Shown here: one piece after another, positions 24,385 through 31,414 of the stretch | How the letters are laid out: each line of letters starts with the position of its first letter | Numbering within the stretch: position 1 is the stretch's first letter | DNA from: Thermoleophilia bacterium | GTDB taxonomy: Bacteria; Actinomycetota; Thermoleophilia; Gaiellales; Gaiellaceae | Length of the DNA stretch: 31,414 bases | Direction of reading: 5' to 3' | Assembly: GCA_025934335.1 (NCBI GenBank) | Contig: JAICYG010000006.1 | Coordinates: forward strand, 1 to 31,414 | Notes under the pieces: model-generated | What the model saw: only the letters and a program-made list of their open reading frames with translations | What the model was told of the DNA's origin: nothing | The model's database searches: none | Translations under genes and position numbers: made by a program

Positions 24385-24409
24385 TTGACTTTGTGAGGGA
24401 TAGAAACTG

Positions 24410-26455
24410 ATGGATTGGTTCAGGCACCATCCCGTGCTCCTCGGTCTCGTCGGCGCCGGCGTCGCCGTGGGCTACGGGCTCTATCTGACGTGGTGGCTGC
24501 TCAGGCAGCCCGCCGGGAACGAGCGGATGCGCGAGATCTCGGCGGCGGTGCAGGAAGGCGCCGCCGCCTATCTCAAGAAGCAGTACACGACGATCGCGGT
24601 CGTCGCGGTCGTGCCGTTCATCCTGCTCGGCGTCTACCACAAGCTCGGTTGGGGGACGGCGTTCGGGTTCCTCGTCGGCGCGGTGCTGTCGGCGGCGGCC
24701 GGCTTCATCGGCATGAACGTGGCGGTGCGGTCGAACTCCCGCACGGCGGAGGCGGCGCGCGGCGGGCTGAAGCCCGCGCTCGACGTCGCGTTCAAGGCCG
24801 GCTCCGTGACGGGCCTCCTCGTCGTCGGGCTCGGCCTCTTCGGCGTCACCGGCTACTACTGGTTCCTGACGGGGGCGCTGCACAACTCACCGGCGTCGGC
24901 GATCGACGACCTCGTCGGCCTCGCCTTCGGCGGCTCCCTCATCTCCGTGTTCGCACGTCTCGGCGGCGGCATCTTCACCAAGGCGGCCGACGTCGGCGCC
25001 GACCTGGTCGGGAAGATCGAAGCCGGCATCCCGGAGGACGACCCGCGCAACGCCGCCGTGATCGCCGACAACGTCGGCGACAACGTCGGCGACTGCGCCG
25101 GCATGGCGGCCGACCTGTTCGAGACCTACGCGGTGACGGCCGTCGCCGTCATGCTCCTCGGCACGCTCGAGGGCCTCGCCGACGCGCGGCTCTACCTGTA
25201 CCCGCTCGCGATCGGCGGCGTGTCCGCGATCGCGTCGGTGATCGGCACGTTCTTCGCGCGGCTCGGCAAGGGCGAGAACGCGGTCATCAACGCGCTCTAC
25301 AAGGCCGTGCTCGTGGCCACGTTCCTGTCGGCGCTCGGCTTCATCCCGATCACGATGGGCTTCGACAAGGGCGCCTACGGGTTCTGGGACCTCTACATCT
25401 CCGCGCTCGTCGGTCTCGTCGTCACGTTTCTGCTCGTCGCGATCACCGAGTTCTACACCGGCACCCGCTGGAGTCCCGTGAAGATGATCGCGCGCGCCTC
25501 CCAGACGGGGCACGCGACGAACATCATCGAAGGCCTCGCTGTCGGCATGCAGGCAACGGCCGCGCCGGTGATCGTGATCGCGGCGGGCATCCTCGTCGCG
25601 CACCACTTCGCCGGGCTGTTCGGTATCGGCGTCGCCGTGATGGCGCAGCTTTCGATGACCGGCCTGATCGTCGCGCTCGATGCGTACGGCCCGGTCACGG
25701 ACAACGCGGGCGGCATCGCCGAGATGGCCGACCTGCCCGAAGAGGTCCGCGGGATCACCGACCCGCTCGACGCGGTCGGCAACACGACGAAGGCGGTCAC
25801 GAAGGGCTACGCGATCGGCTCCGCTGCGCTCGCCGCTCTCGTCCTCTTCGACTCGTACTCGACCGGTCTGCGCGACAACGGCCTCGGCACGTCGTTCAGC
25901 CTCTCGGACGCCTGGGTGGTCGCGGGCCTGTTCATCGGCGGCCTGATGCCGTTCCTGTTCGCGTCGCTCGCGATGCAGGCCGTCGGACGCGTCGGCGGCG
26001 AGGTCGTGCAGGAGGTGCGCCGCCAGTTCCGCGAGCACCCCGGGATCATGGAGGGCACCGAGCGGCCCGACTACAGCCGTGCCGTGAGCATCGTCACCGG
26101 CTCGGCGATCAGGTCGATGCTCGCACCCGCGCTGATCCCGATCGGCTTCCCGATCGTCGTCGGCATCATCAACCCGCGCATGCTCGGCGGCCTGCTGATC
26201 GGCACCATTGTCACGGGCCTCTTCCTCGCGATCGCGATGACCTCGGGCGGCGGCGCCTGGGACAACGCGAAGAAGTCGATCGAGGACGGCGAGTACGGCG
26301 GCAAGGGCTCCGAGGCTCACGCCGCGTCCGTCACCGGCGACACCGTCGGCGACCCGTACAAGGACACGGCGGGCCCCGCGATCAACCCGATGATCAAGAT
26401 CGCGAACCTCGTCGCGATCCTGATCATCCCGCTGATCGTCTCGATCCACGGGTAA
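24410..26455 (+). CDS. hppA: K+-independent proton-pumping membrane pyrophosphatase
   Basis: This 681-residue pump hydrolyses pyrophosphate and exports protons, with about 16 hydrophobic helices. The catalytic cluster GGGIFTKAADVGADLVGKIEAGIPEDDP and DNVGDNVGDCAGMAADLFE is intact, as are GGGAWDNAKK and GDTVGDPYKDTAGPAINP near the C-terminus. The potassium-dependence site reads GNTTKAVTKG, with K461 and T464 at the positions where K+-dependent enzymes have A and G, so it should not need K+. A purine-rich site GAGGGA (24395-24400) lies 9 bases before the ATG, in contrast to the leaderless neighbours. A GC-rich hairpin follows the stop. It shares no transcript sign with the sensor kinase, which has its own -10. 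Confidence 0.97.
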   Translation: MDWFRHHPVLLGLVGAGVAVGYGLYLTWWLLRQPAGNERMREISAAVQEGAAAYLKKQYTTIAVVAVVPFILLGVYHKLGWGTAFGFLVGAVLSAAAGFIGMNVAVRSNSRTAEAARGGLKPALDVAFKAGSVTGLLVVGLGLFGVTGYYWFLTGALHNSPASAIDDLVGLAFGGSLISVFARLGGGIFTKAADVGADLVGKIEAGIPEDDPRNAAVIADNVGDNVGDCAGMAADLFETYAVTAVAVMLLGTLEGLADARLYLYPLAIGGVSAIASVIGTFFARLGKGENAVINALYKAVLVATFLSALGFIPITMGFDKGAYGFWDLYISALVGLVVTFLLVAITEFYTGTRWSPVKMIARASQTGHATNIIEGLAVGMQATAAPVIVIAAGILVAHHFAGLFGIGVAVMAQLSMTGLIVALDAYGPVTDNAGGIAEMADLPEEVRGITDPLDAVGNTTKAVTKGYAIGSAALAALVLFDSYSTGLRDNGLGTSFSLSDAWVVAGLFIGGLMPFLFASLAMQAVGRVGGEVVQEVRRQFREHPGIMEGTERPDYSRAVSIVTGSAIRSMLAPALIPIGFPIVVGIINPRMLGGLLIGTIVTGLFLAIAMTSGGGAWDNAKKSIEDGEYGGKGSEAHAASVTGDTVGDPYKDTAGPAINPMIKIANLVAILIIPLIVSIHG

Positions 26456-26472
26456 GAGCCCACTTGCGTTCG

Positions 26473-26501
26473 GCGGGAGCCCGGTGAGGCCGGGCTCCCG
26501 C
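26473..26501. terminator. 12-bp perfect hairpin after hppA
   Basis: GCGGGAGCCCGG (26473-26484) pairs with its exact complement (26490-26501) around a TGAGG loop, 17 bases after the hppA stop (26455). No T-tract follows. The right arm ends 2 bases before the -10 of the next gene, so the hairpin overlaps the expected -35 site. Confidence 0.65.
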
Positions 26502-26503
26502 GC

Positions 26504-26509
26504 TACGCT
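26504..26509 (+). promoter_or_regulatory. -10 element of the sensor-kinase gene
   Basis: TACGCT ends 6 bases before ATG 26516. The gap CGCTCG is not a ribosome binding site. It lies just after the hppA hairpin. Confidence 0.45.
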
Positions 26510-26515
26510 CGCTCG

Positions 26516-27691
26516 ATGAACCGCCAGACGAGGGCGGTCGCAGGCTCGCTCGCAGCGGTCGCGGTCGCGACCGGGCTCGTCTACGCGCTGAAGCCGATCG
26601 CGCCCGTCCTCAGCCTCGGCGTCGTCTACGTGCTCGCCGTGCTCGTGTGCGCCGTGTGCTTCGGCGCGTCGTACGGAGTCGCCGTTGCGCTCGCGTCGAT
26701 GGTCACGTTCAACTACCTGTTCCTGCCGCCGGTGCATACGCTGACGCTCGCCGACGCACGCAACTGGGCCGCACTCGGCGTCTACCTGACGACGGCGGTC
26801 GTCGCGAGCCAGCTCGCGGCGAGCGCCCGACGACGCGCGGCGGAGGCCCGTCAGCGGGAGCGCGAGGCGGCCCTGCTCGCAGACGCCGCGGCGGCGGTTC
26901 TACGCGAGGAGCCGCTCTCGGAGATCGGTGCGCGCGCGGCGGCGGTGCTCGAAGGCGCTGGAGCGCATGCGCGCGCCCGCTTCGACGCCGGACTCGCGTC
27001 GTTGCTCGCGCTCGCGGACGAGCGGCGCGGGGCAGAGGAGGTGCGGCGTTCGGATGCGGTCAAGACCGTGATCCTGCAGACGGTGTCGCACGATTTCCGG
27101 ACACCGATCGCGACGATCCAGGCCGCGGTCGGTGGTCTGGAGGACACGCAGCTCGAGCTGCACGCGTCGGACCGCTCGGCCTTGCTCGAGACGATCTCCG
27201 TGGAAGCGGCGCGGCTGGCCCGGCTCGTGGAGAATGTGCTCGACCTCTCGCGGCTACAGGCAGGCGTTGCAGCGCCGCGACTCGAGCTGTGGGACGTGGA
27301 CGGGTTGCTCGCGTGCGCTGTCGCGGAGCTCTCGGATCGCGCGCGCGTCCGTATTGCCGCAGCAGACGGTCTGCCTGTGATCTCGGTGGACTCGGTACAG
27401 GTGCAGCGCGTGCTCGTGAACCTGCTCGACAACGCCCTCAAGTTCTCGTCGGACGAGGTGAGCTTGCAGGCACGCGCGGACGGTGCTCACGTCGTCATCG
27501 AGGTGCTCGACCGTGGGCGTGGCATCGACGCGGCGCCGACCTCCCGACGCGGCCTTGGCCTCGGCCTGGCGATCGCCCACGGATTTGCGGAGGCAAACGG
27601 CGGAACGCTGTGGGTCGGTGTGCGCGAGGGCGGCGGCACGTCCGCGCGGCTCGTCTTTCCGGCGCAGAGCGTCCCGGCGACACTCGCATGA
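26516..27691 (+). CDS. KdpD-like sensor histidine kinase lacking the KdpD N-terminal domain
   Basis: The 391-residue kinase has four N-terminal helices with the KdpD-type (DUF4118) signature FNYLFLPPVHTLTLAD at about 65-80, a shortened linker (about 103-180), the phosphoacceptor H192 in VSHDFRTPI, the N-box NLLDNALKFS, DRGRGI and GLGLGLAIAHG. It lacks the roughly 400-residue KdpD N-terminal Usp-like cytosolic sensor. It is thus a short KdpD-like membrane sensor, probably of K+ or turgor by analogy. The stop overlaps the response-regulator ATG by 4 bases. The partner is certain by position; the signal is inferred. Confidence 0.92.
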   Translation: MNRQTRAVAGSLAAVAVATGLVYALKPIAPVLSLGVVYVLAVLVCAVCFGASYGVAVALASMVTFNYLFLPPVHTLTLADARNWAALGVYLTTAVVASQLAASARRRAAEARQREREAALLADAAAAVLREEPLSEIGARAAAVLEGAGAHARARFDAGLASLLALADERRGAEEVRRSDAVKTVILQTVSHDFRTPIATIQAAVGGLEDTQLELHASDRSALLETISVEAARLARLVENVLDLSRLQAGVAAPRLELWDVDGLLACAVAELSDRARVRIAAADGLPVISVDSVQVQRVLVNLLDNALKFSSDEVSLQARADGAHVVIEVLDRGRGIDAAPTSRRGLGLGLAIAHGFAEANGGTLWVGVREGGGTSARLVFPAQSVPATLA

Positions 27692-28362
27692 CGACGCGCG
27701 TGCTCGTCGTGGACGACGAGCCGCAGTTTCTGCGTGCTCTCGCGACGAACCTCCGGGGCGCCGGCTATGACGTCGAGACGGCGGAGACGGCCGCCGGCGC
27801 GCTCGCCGCCGCGGGCTTCCGTCCGCCCGAGGCGGTGGTGCTCGATCTGCGGTTGCCGGACGGGTCGGGGCGCGACGTCTGCAGCAGTCTGCGCAAATGG
27901 ACCGACGCACCGGTGATCGTCGTCTCCGCGGTCGGCGACGACGAGGAGAAGATCGCCGCGCTCGACGCGGGTGCCGACGACTACGTGACGAAGCCGTTCG
28001 CGATCGGCGAGTTGCTCGCGCGGCTGCGGGCGGTGCTGCGACGTGCCGGTCCCACGACCGAGCCCGTCCTCGAAGTCGGGCCGATCCGCGTCGACCTCGA
28101 GAAGTCCGCGATTTCCGTCGACGGCAGGGATGTGCACCTGACGCCGCTCGAGTTCCGGATCCTCCGCCTGTTCGCGCTCAACGAGGGAAAGCTGCTGACG
28201 CACCGCGCGATCCTGCGTGAGGTGTGGGGACCGTCGTACGGGGAGGAGTCGAACTACCTCCACGTCTACGTCTCGCAGCTCCGCCGCAAGCTCGAGGCCG
28301 ACCCCGGCAGGCCGCGCCACCTGCTGACGGAGCCCGGTGCAGGCTATCGCCTGGTCTCTTGA
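27688..28362 (+). CDS. OmpR/KdpE-type response regulator
   Basis: The 224-residue protein has a receiver domain with the acidic pair D9/D10, the phosphoacceptor D53 (VVLDLRLPDGSG), S80 and K102 (VTKPF), followed by a winged-helix C-terminal domain (LTPLEFRILRLFALNEGKLLTHRAILREVWG and YVSQLRRKLEADPGRPRHLLTEPGAGYRLV). It is a KdpE-like regulator, coupled to the kinase by ATGA. Its stop codon is within the first of four TTGAG-type direct repeats that run towards the K+-importer operon, so the operon downstream is a likely target. Confidence 0.95.
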   Translation: MTTRVLVVDDEPQFLRALATNLRGAGYDVETAETAAGALAAAGFRPPEAVVLDLRLPDGSGRDVCSSLRKWTDAPVIVVSAVGDDEEKIAALDAGADDYVTKPFAIGELLARLRAVLRRAGPTTEPVLEVGPIRVDLEKSAISVDGRDVHLTPLEFRILRLFALNEGKLLTHRAILREVWGPSYGEESNYLHVYVSQLRRKLEADPGRPRHLLTEPGAGYRLVS

Positions 28363-28406
28363 GGGAATCTTGAGCCGGGACAGGTACATCCTGAGCCGGC
28401 TTTGAG
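28358..28406 (+). promoter_or_regulatory. Four TTGAG-type direct repeats, candidate response-regulator operator
   Basis: Hexamers CTTGAG (28358), CTTGAG (28369), CCTGAG (28390) and TTTGAG (28401) are spaced 11, 21 and 11 bases apart. The longer unit ATCYTGAGCCGG occurs twice (28367-28378 and 28388-28399). The last hexamer ends 11 bases before the -10 at 28418, the geometry of known PhoB/OmpR-family activator boxes. The regulator gene lies immediately upstream. Confidence 0.6.
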
Positions 28407-28417
28407 GCGCTCGGCCC

Positions 28418-28423
28418 TACCGT
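28418..28423 (+). promoter_or_regulatory. -10 element of the K+-importer operon
   Basis: TACCGT ends 6 bases before ATG 28430. No Shine-Dalgarno sequence is present. The direct repeats at 28358-28406 replace a recognisable -35 element, as expected for an activator-dependent promoter. Confidence 0.45.
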
Positions 28424-28429
28424 CGAGGC

Positions 28430-28870
28430 ATGTCCTCGAAGTTGCTCGCCCCCGTCCGCTCATGGGAAGCGAGGCGCGCCCTGCGGAGCGCGCGCAGGGC
28501 CGCTGACGAGGAGCTGATCGCAAGCCGCCTGCCCTCGCCGCGGCTCGCCTGGCGCGCGGCCGAGCTCACTACGGACGCGAACCGCCTCGAGCTCGCGCGG
28601 TCGCTGACCGAGGTCGTCCACGCGGCCGACGAACGGTTGTTGCCGGCCGCCGCGCCGCTCGCCCGCGCCGCCGTCCGCGAGTGCCGCCCGCAGTTGCTCG
28701 AGCTCGCCGCGCGGCTCTACGACCTGTCGCTGCCGGTGACGGCGCGCGGCATGCTCCGCATCGAGCGGCTGCTACGCGACGGCGGCGGGGTGCTGTACGG
28801 AAGCGGCGGCGCCGAGCGGCTGCTCGCCGCCGTCCGGCAGGCGCGGGCGGCGGTCGACGGCGACGAATGA
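28430..28870 (+). CDS. Unknown helical protein upstream of the KimA-like gene
   Basis: This 146-residue protein is rich in Ala, Arg and Leu and appears to be all helical, with no membrane helix or signal peptide. It has an N-terminal basic segment (APVRSWEARRALRSARRAADEELIASRLPSPRLAWRAAEL), then LARSLTEVVHAADERLLPAAAPL and LLELAARLYDLSLPVTARGMLRIERLL. I recognise no family. The ATG has a putative -10 6 bases upstream. It overlaps the KimA-like start by 4 bases (ATGA), so it is co-translated and may be an accessory or regulatory subunit, but this is only context. Confidence 0.7.
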   Translation: MSSKLLAPVRSWEARRALRSARRAADEELIASRLPSPRLAWRAAELTTDANRLELARSLTEVVHAADERLLPAAAPLARAAVRECRPQLLELAARLYDLSLPVTARGMLRIERLLRDGGGVLYGSGGAERLLAAVRQARAAVDGDE

Positions 28871-31146
28871 CGACTCCCGGAGTCGAGCGCCACCGCCCGC
28901 GGCTGAAGCGGGTCGTCGTCGGCCGGCCCATGGCCTCCAACGAGGTCGACGAGACGCTGCTTCCGAAATGGCTCGCACTGCCGATCTTCGCCTCCGACCC
29001 CCTTTCGTCGGTCGCGTACGCCACGGAGGCAGCGCTGGTGGTGCTCGTCGCCGCATCGGCGAGCGCGGCGCACTTTGCGTTCCCGGTCGCCCTCGCGATC
29101 GCAACGCTGCTCGCGATCGTCGTCCTCTCGTACCGGCAGACCGTGCAGGTCTACGAGAGCTCGGGCGGTGCATACGTCGTCGCGAAGGAGAACCTTGGCA
29201 AGCTGCCGAGCCTTGTCGCTGCCGCCGCGCTGCTGACGGACTACGTCCTCACCGTTGCCGTGTCGGTCGCCGCCGGGGTGCTCGCGCTCACGTCCGCCGT
29301 GGCCTCGCTCCGGGGACACGAGCTGACGCTCTCGCTCGCCTGCGTGGGACTGATCGCGCTGGCGAATCTTCGCGGCGTGCGGGAGGCGGGCCTCCTCTTC
29401 GCGTTGCCGACGTATGGGTTCGTGGTGTCGATCTTCGCGCTCGTGGGCGTGGGCGTCGCGCGTTGCGCCGACGGCACGTGCCCACAGGCGGTGACGCCGC
29501 ACCCGCTCGCGACCGGCGCGGGCGCGGTCACCGCCGTCGTCGTCCTGCGCGCGTTCGCCTCCGGCTCGACGGCGCTCACCGGTGTCGAGGCGATCGCGAA
29601 CGGGGTCAACGCCTTCCGGCGGCCGCACGGCAGGAACGCCGCGACGACGATGCTGATCCTCGGCTCGACCGCGATCGCAATGTTCGTCGGCGTCTCGTGG
29701 CTCGCCGTGCATACGCACGCCCGGCCGACGGCGACCGGGACCCCGTCCGTGCTCTCCGAGATCGCGCGTGCCGTCTTCCCATCGTCATCCGCGCTCGGGT
29801 TCATGTACTGGGCGCTGCAGGCATTGACGCTCGCCGTGCTGGTGCTCGCCGCCAACACGTCGTACCAGGGCTTCCCGAGGCTCGCCGCGCTGCTCGCGCG
29901 CGACCGCTTCTTCGCCCGGCAGTTCACGAACCTCGGCGACCGGCTCGTCTTCTCGAACGGGATCGTCGTCCTGACAGCCGTCGCCATGGCGCTGCTCTGG
30001 GCGTACGACGCGAGCGTCGACTCCCTCATCCACCTGTACGTGATCGGCGTCTTCACCGCTTTCACGCTCTCCCAGGTCGGCATGGTGCGCTACTGGCTGC
30101 GCACCCACGACTCGGGTTGGCGACACCGCTTCGTGGTCAACCTCGTCGGTGCGACTGCCACCGGCCTCGTGACGATCGTCGTCGTCTGGACGAAGTTCGC
30201 CGAGGGAGCCTGGCTCGTGATCGTCGCGATCCCGCTGCTCGTCCTGGCGTTCATCGGCATCAACCGACACTACCGTCGTTTCGCGCGCAGGCTTCGCGCG
30301 GGCGCGGGCGCCGTCCTCGCCGCGCGTCCAACGACGAACGAGGTGCTCCTTGCGGTCGACGCGCTCGATGCCGCCACCGAGAACGCGCTCTGGTACGCAC
30401 GCCGCGTGACGGGAAGCGGCCGAGCTCGCGCGTTGCACATCCCGGGCAGGCGAAGCGACAGCGGCATCCGTGCGCGCTGGTTCGACTTCGCGCACGAGCA
30501 GCCGCTGCTCGAGGTGGTGCGGCCGGACGAGGGGCGGATGCAGGCGCTGCTCGAGGAGGTTTGGCGCCTTCCTCGCGGCGAGTCGGACTTTGTTACCGTC
30601 GTCGTACCGGAGCAGTTCCGGCGGCCGTCGCTCGCTTCCGCGGCCATCCGCTCGACCTTCCGAATGAAGCTTCGGCTGCTCTCGGAACCGGGCGTAGTCG
30701 TGACCGGAGTGCCGGCGGTGGGCGACGGACCCACAGATCCACCGAAGCGGCTCGTCGTGCGGGTGCTCGTGGCGGACGTGCACGCGGGGACGCTGCGCGC
30801 GGCGGAATACGCACGGACGCTCGGCATCGAGGACACGCGTGCGGTGTCGTTCGCGCTCGATCCCCGCGAGGCGGACCGCTTCCGCCACGACTGGCTGCGC
30901 GCGGGCGTGCCGATGCCGCTCGACCTCAGTGACGCGCCGTACCGGGACGTCGGGACGCCGCTCCTCGCCTACCTCCGCACGCTCACCGCCGACGGCGAGA
31001 CCGCGGTGAACGTGGTCATGCCGGAGCTCCTCGTGCGTGGCTGGGCACGCCTACTTCACAACCAGCGAGCGCTCTACATCAAGCGGCTGCTCCTGTTCGA
31101 GCGGCACGTGATCCTCTCGAGCGTCCCGTACCAGCTCTTCCGTTGA
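28867..31146 (+). CDS. KimA-like potassium importer with C-terminal Usp-like domain
   Basis: The 759-residue protein is an APC-superfamily permease with about 12 membrane helices (residues 36-475) and a large cytosolic domain (about 490-759). The opening ASDPLSSVAYATEAAL (42-57) is the KimA (YdaO) signature. D44 and Y51 have the same spacing as KimA D36 and Y43, and D125, Y126 and T129 in TDYVLTV match its D117, Y118 and T121 as I recall them, all K+-site residues. KimA is a proton-coupled K+ symporter inhibited by c-di-AMP bound to its cytosolic dimer. The cytosolic part here is longer than in B. subtilis KimA (607 residues). Amino-acid transport cannot be excluded. Confidence 0.85.
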   Translation: MTTPGVERHRPRLKRVVVGRPMASNEVDETLLPKWLALPIFASDPLSSVAYATEAALVVLVAASASAAHFAFPVALAIATLLAIVVLSYRQTVQVYESSGGAYVVAKENLGKLPSLVAAAALLTDYVLTVAVSVAAGVLALTSAVASLRGHELTLSLACVGLIALANLRGVREAGLLFALPTYGFVVSIFALVGVGVARCADGTCPQAVTPHPLATGAGAVTAVVVLRAFASGSTALTGVEAIANGVNAFRRPHGRNAATTMLILGSTAIAMFVGVSWLAVHTHARPTATGTPSVLSEIARAVFPSSSALGFMYWALQALTLAVLVLAANTSYQGFPRLAALLARDRFFARQFTNLGDRLVFSNGIVVLTAVAMALLWAYDASVDSLIHLYVIGVFTAFTLSQVGMVRYWLRTHDSGWRHRFVVNLVGATATGLVTIVVVWTKFAEGAWLVIVAIPLLVLAFIGINRHYRRFARRLRAGAGAVLAARPTTNEVLLAVDALDAATENALWYARRVTGSGRARALHIPGRRSDSGIRARWFDFAHEQPLLEVVRPDEGRMQALLEEVWRLPRGESDFVTVVVPEQFRRPSLASAAIRSTFRMKLRLLSEPGVVVTGVPAVGDGPTDPPKRLVVRVLVADVHAGTLRAAEYARTLGIEDTRAVSFALDPREADRFRHDWLRAGVPMPLDLSDAPYRDVGTPLLAYLRTLTADGETAVNVVMPELLVRGWARLLHNQRALYIKRLLLFERHVILSSVPYQLFR

Positions 31147-31153
31147 CGGCGGG

Positions 31154-31159
31154 TACCTT
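31154..31159 (+). promoter_or_regulatory. -10 element of the last gene
   Basis: TACCTT ends 6 bases before ATG 31166 and no ribosome binding site lies between. It starts 8 bases after the KimA-like stop. Confidence 0.4.
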
Positions 31160-31165
31160 CCCCGG

Positions 31166-31414
31166 ATGCGGAACCGGGTCCTGGTCTACGCCGAGGCGCT
31201 CGACGTCGCCGCCGAGGCGGCGGTGTGGTACGCGCGTCGCGTCGGGGGCGGGCATTTCGACGCGCTGCACGTGGCGGGCAAGGGAACGGACACCGGCATC
31301 CACGCGCGCTGGTTCGACTACACCGGCGGCGACCCGCGGCTCGACGTCCGGCCGGCCGGGACCGACGCGCAGAAGGCGGTGCTCGCGGAGGTGGAGAAAC
31401 TGCGGACCGCGAGC
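31166..31414 (+). CDS. Paralogue of the KimA-like C-terminal cytosolic domain (partial)
   Basis: The frame is open from ATG 31166 to the window end (83 codons). The product aligns from its second codon with the cytosolic domain of the preceding transporter, starting near transporter residue 491: NRVLVYAEALDVAAEAAVWY against NEVLLAVDALDAATENALWY, then ARRV, ALHV/I, and TGIHARWFDY against SGIRARWFDF. Because it starts directly with this domain, without membrane helices, it may be a stand-alone soluble version. The end of the gene is outside the window, so a further fused domain cannot be excluded. Confidence 0.8.
   Translation, partial: MRNRVLVYAEALDVAAEAAVWYARRVGGGHFDALHVAGKGTDTGIHARWFDYTGGDPRLDVRPAGTDAQKAVLAEVEKLRTAS

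Noticed and set aside
24176..24388. A 70-codon plus-strand frame in the gap before hppA
   Set aside because: No ribosome binding site or -10 at a suitable distance, proline- and cysteine-rich product, and the minus-strand candidate at 24186-24317 has better signals.
24172..24409. Possible riboswitch or tRNA in the hppA leader
   Set aside because: I looked for tRNA T-loop and acceptor patterns and for familiar riboswitch cores and found none; only a simple hairpin and inverted repeats are visible.
24415..26737. Long open frames on both strands across hppA
   Set aside because: They mirror the hppA coding sequence in other frames, with no recognisable domains.

Overview
The window looks like a stretch of ordinary chromosome from a high-GC actinobacterium, most plausibly of the class Thermoleophilia (Gaiella/Solirubrobacter-like). 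This assignment is inferred from the very GC-rich third codon positions, the large share of starts that look leaderless, and the gene neighbourhoods (glutaredoxin-rex, DUF2520-panC-panB, tsaE-tsaB-rimI-tsaD). I see no rRNA, tRNA, insertion sequence, prophage or CRISPR array. Genes are tightly packed, often overlapping by 4 to 38 bases, and the longest gap is 238 bases (24172-24409).

Layout: 1-956 holds the 3' end of uvrB and two tandem GlsB/YeaQ-type membrane proteins. 953-4787 holds a metallophosphoesterase, a small membrane protein and a macro-domain protein, then an MFS transporter and an AI-2E-family membrane protein on the minus strand. 4788-8520 is uvrA, with an SOS box in front of it and two membrane-protein genes behind it. 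8592-10933 carries an AdhP-type alcohol dehydrogenase, a degenerate HAD-fold protein and a small LuxR-type HTH protein. 10952-13259 is a minus-strand pantothenate operon (DUF2520 Rossmann protein, panC, panB). 13360-19079 holds an FmdB zinc ribbon, a family 4 uracil-DNA glycosylase and the t6A tRNA-modification operon tsaE-tsaB-rimI-tsaD, which runs into a secreted subtilase. 19092-21291 is gdhA, a glutaredoxin-like protein and rex. 21426-24171 is a glycosyltransferase, a GCS2-type glutamate-cysteine ligase homologue and a small DUF1844-like protein. 24410-31414 forms an ion-homeostasis block: a K+-independent H+-pyrophosphatase, a shortened KdpD-like kinase with its response regulator, an unknown helical protein, a KimA-like K+ importer, and a truncated gene for a paralogue of that importer's cytosolic domain.

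The most informative signals are non-coding. At least a dozen transcription units show a -10 hexamer (consensus xANNNT, usually TANNNT) ending 6 to 9 bases before the start codon, with no ribosome binding site, which implies leaderless mRNAs. On this reading, two -10 elements abut back to back in the 28-base gap at 1775-1802, an SOS box lies over the -35 region of uvrA, and four TTGAG-type direct repeats with 11-base spacing sit between the response-regulator gene and the K+-importer operon. A 24-base perfect palindrome lies at the glycosyltransferase promoter. A minus-strand small ORF of 43 codons with a GGAGG site lies in the gap before the pyrophosphatase.

I found no convincing wholly new defence or mobile system. 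The best leads are the promoter architecture, the K+ block with its putative operator, the small ORF and the HAD protein that has lost its motif IV acids.
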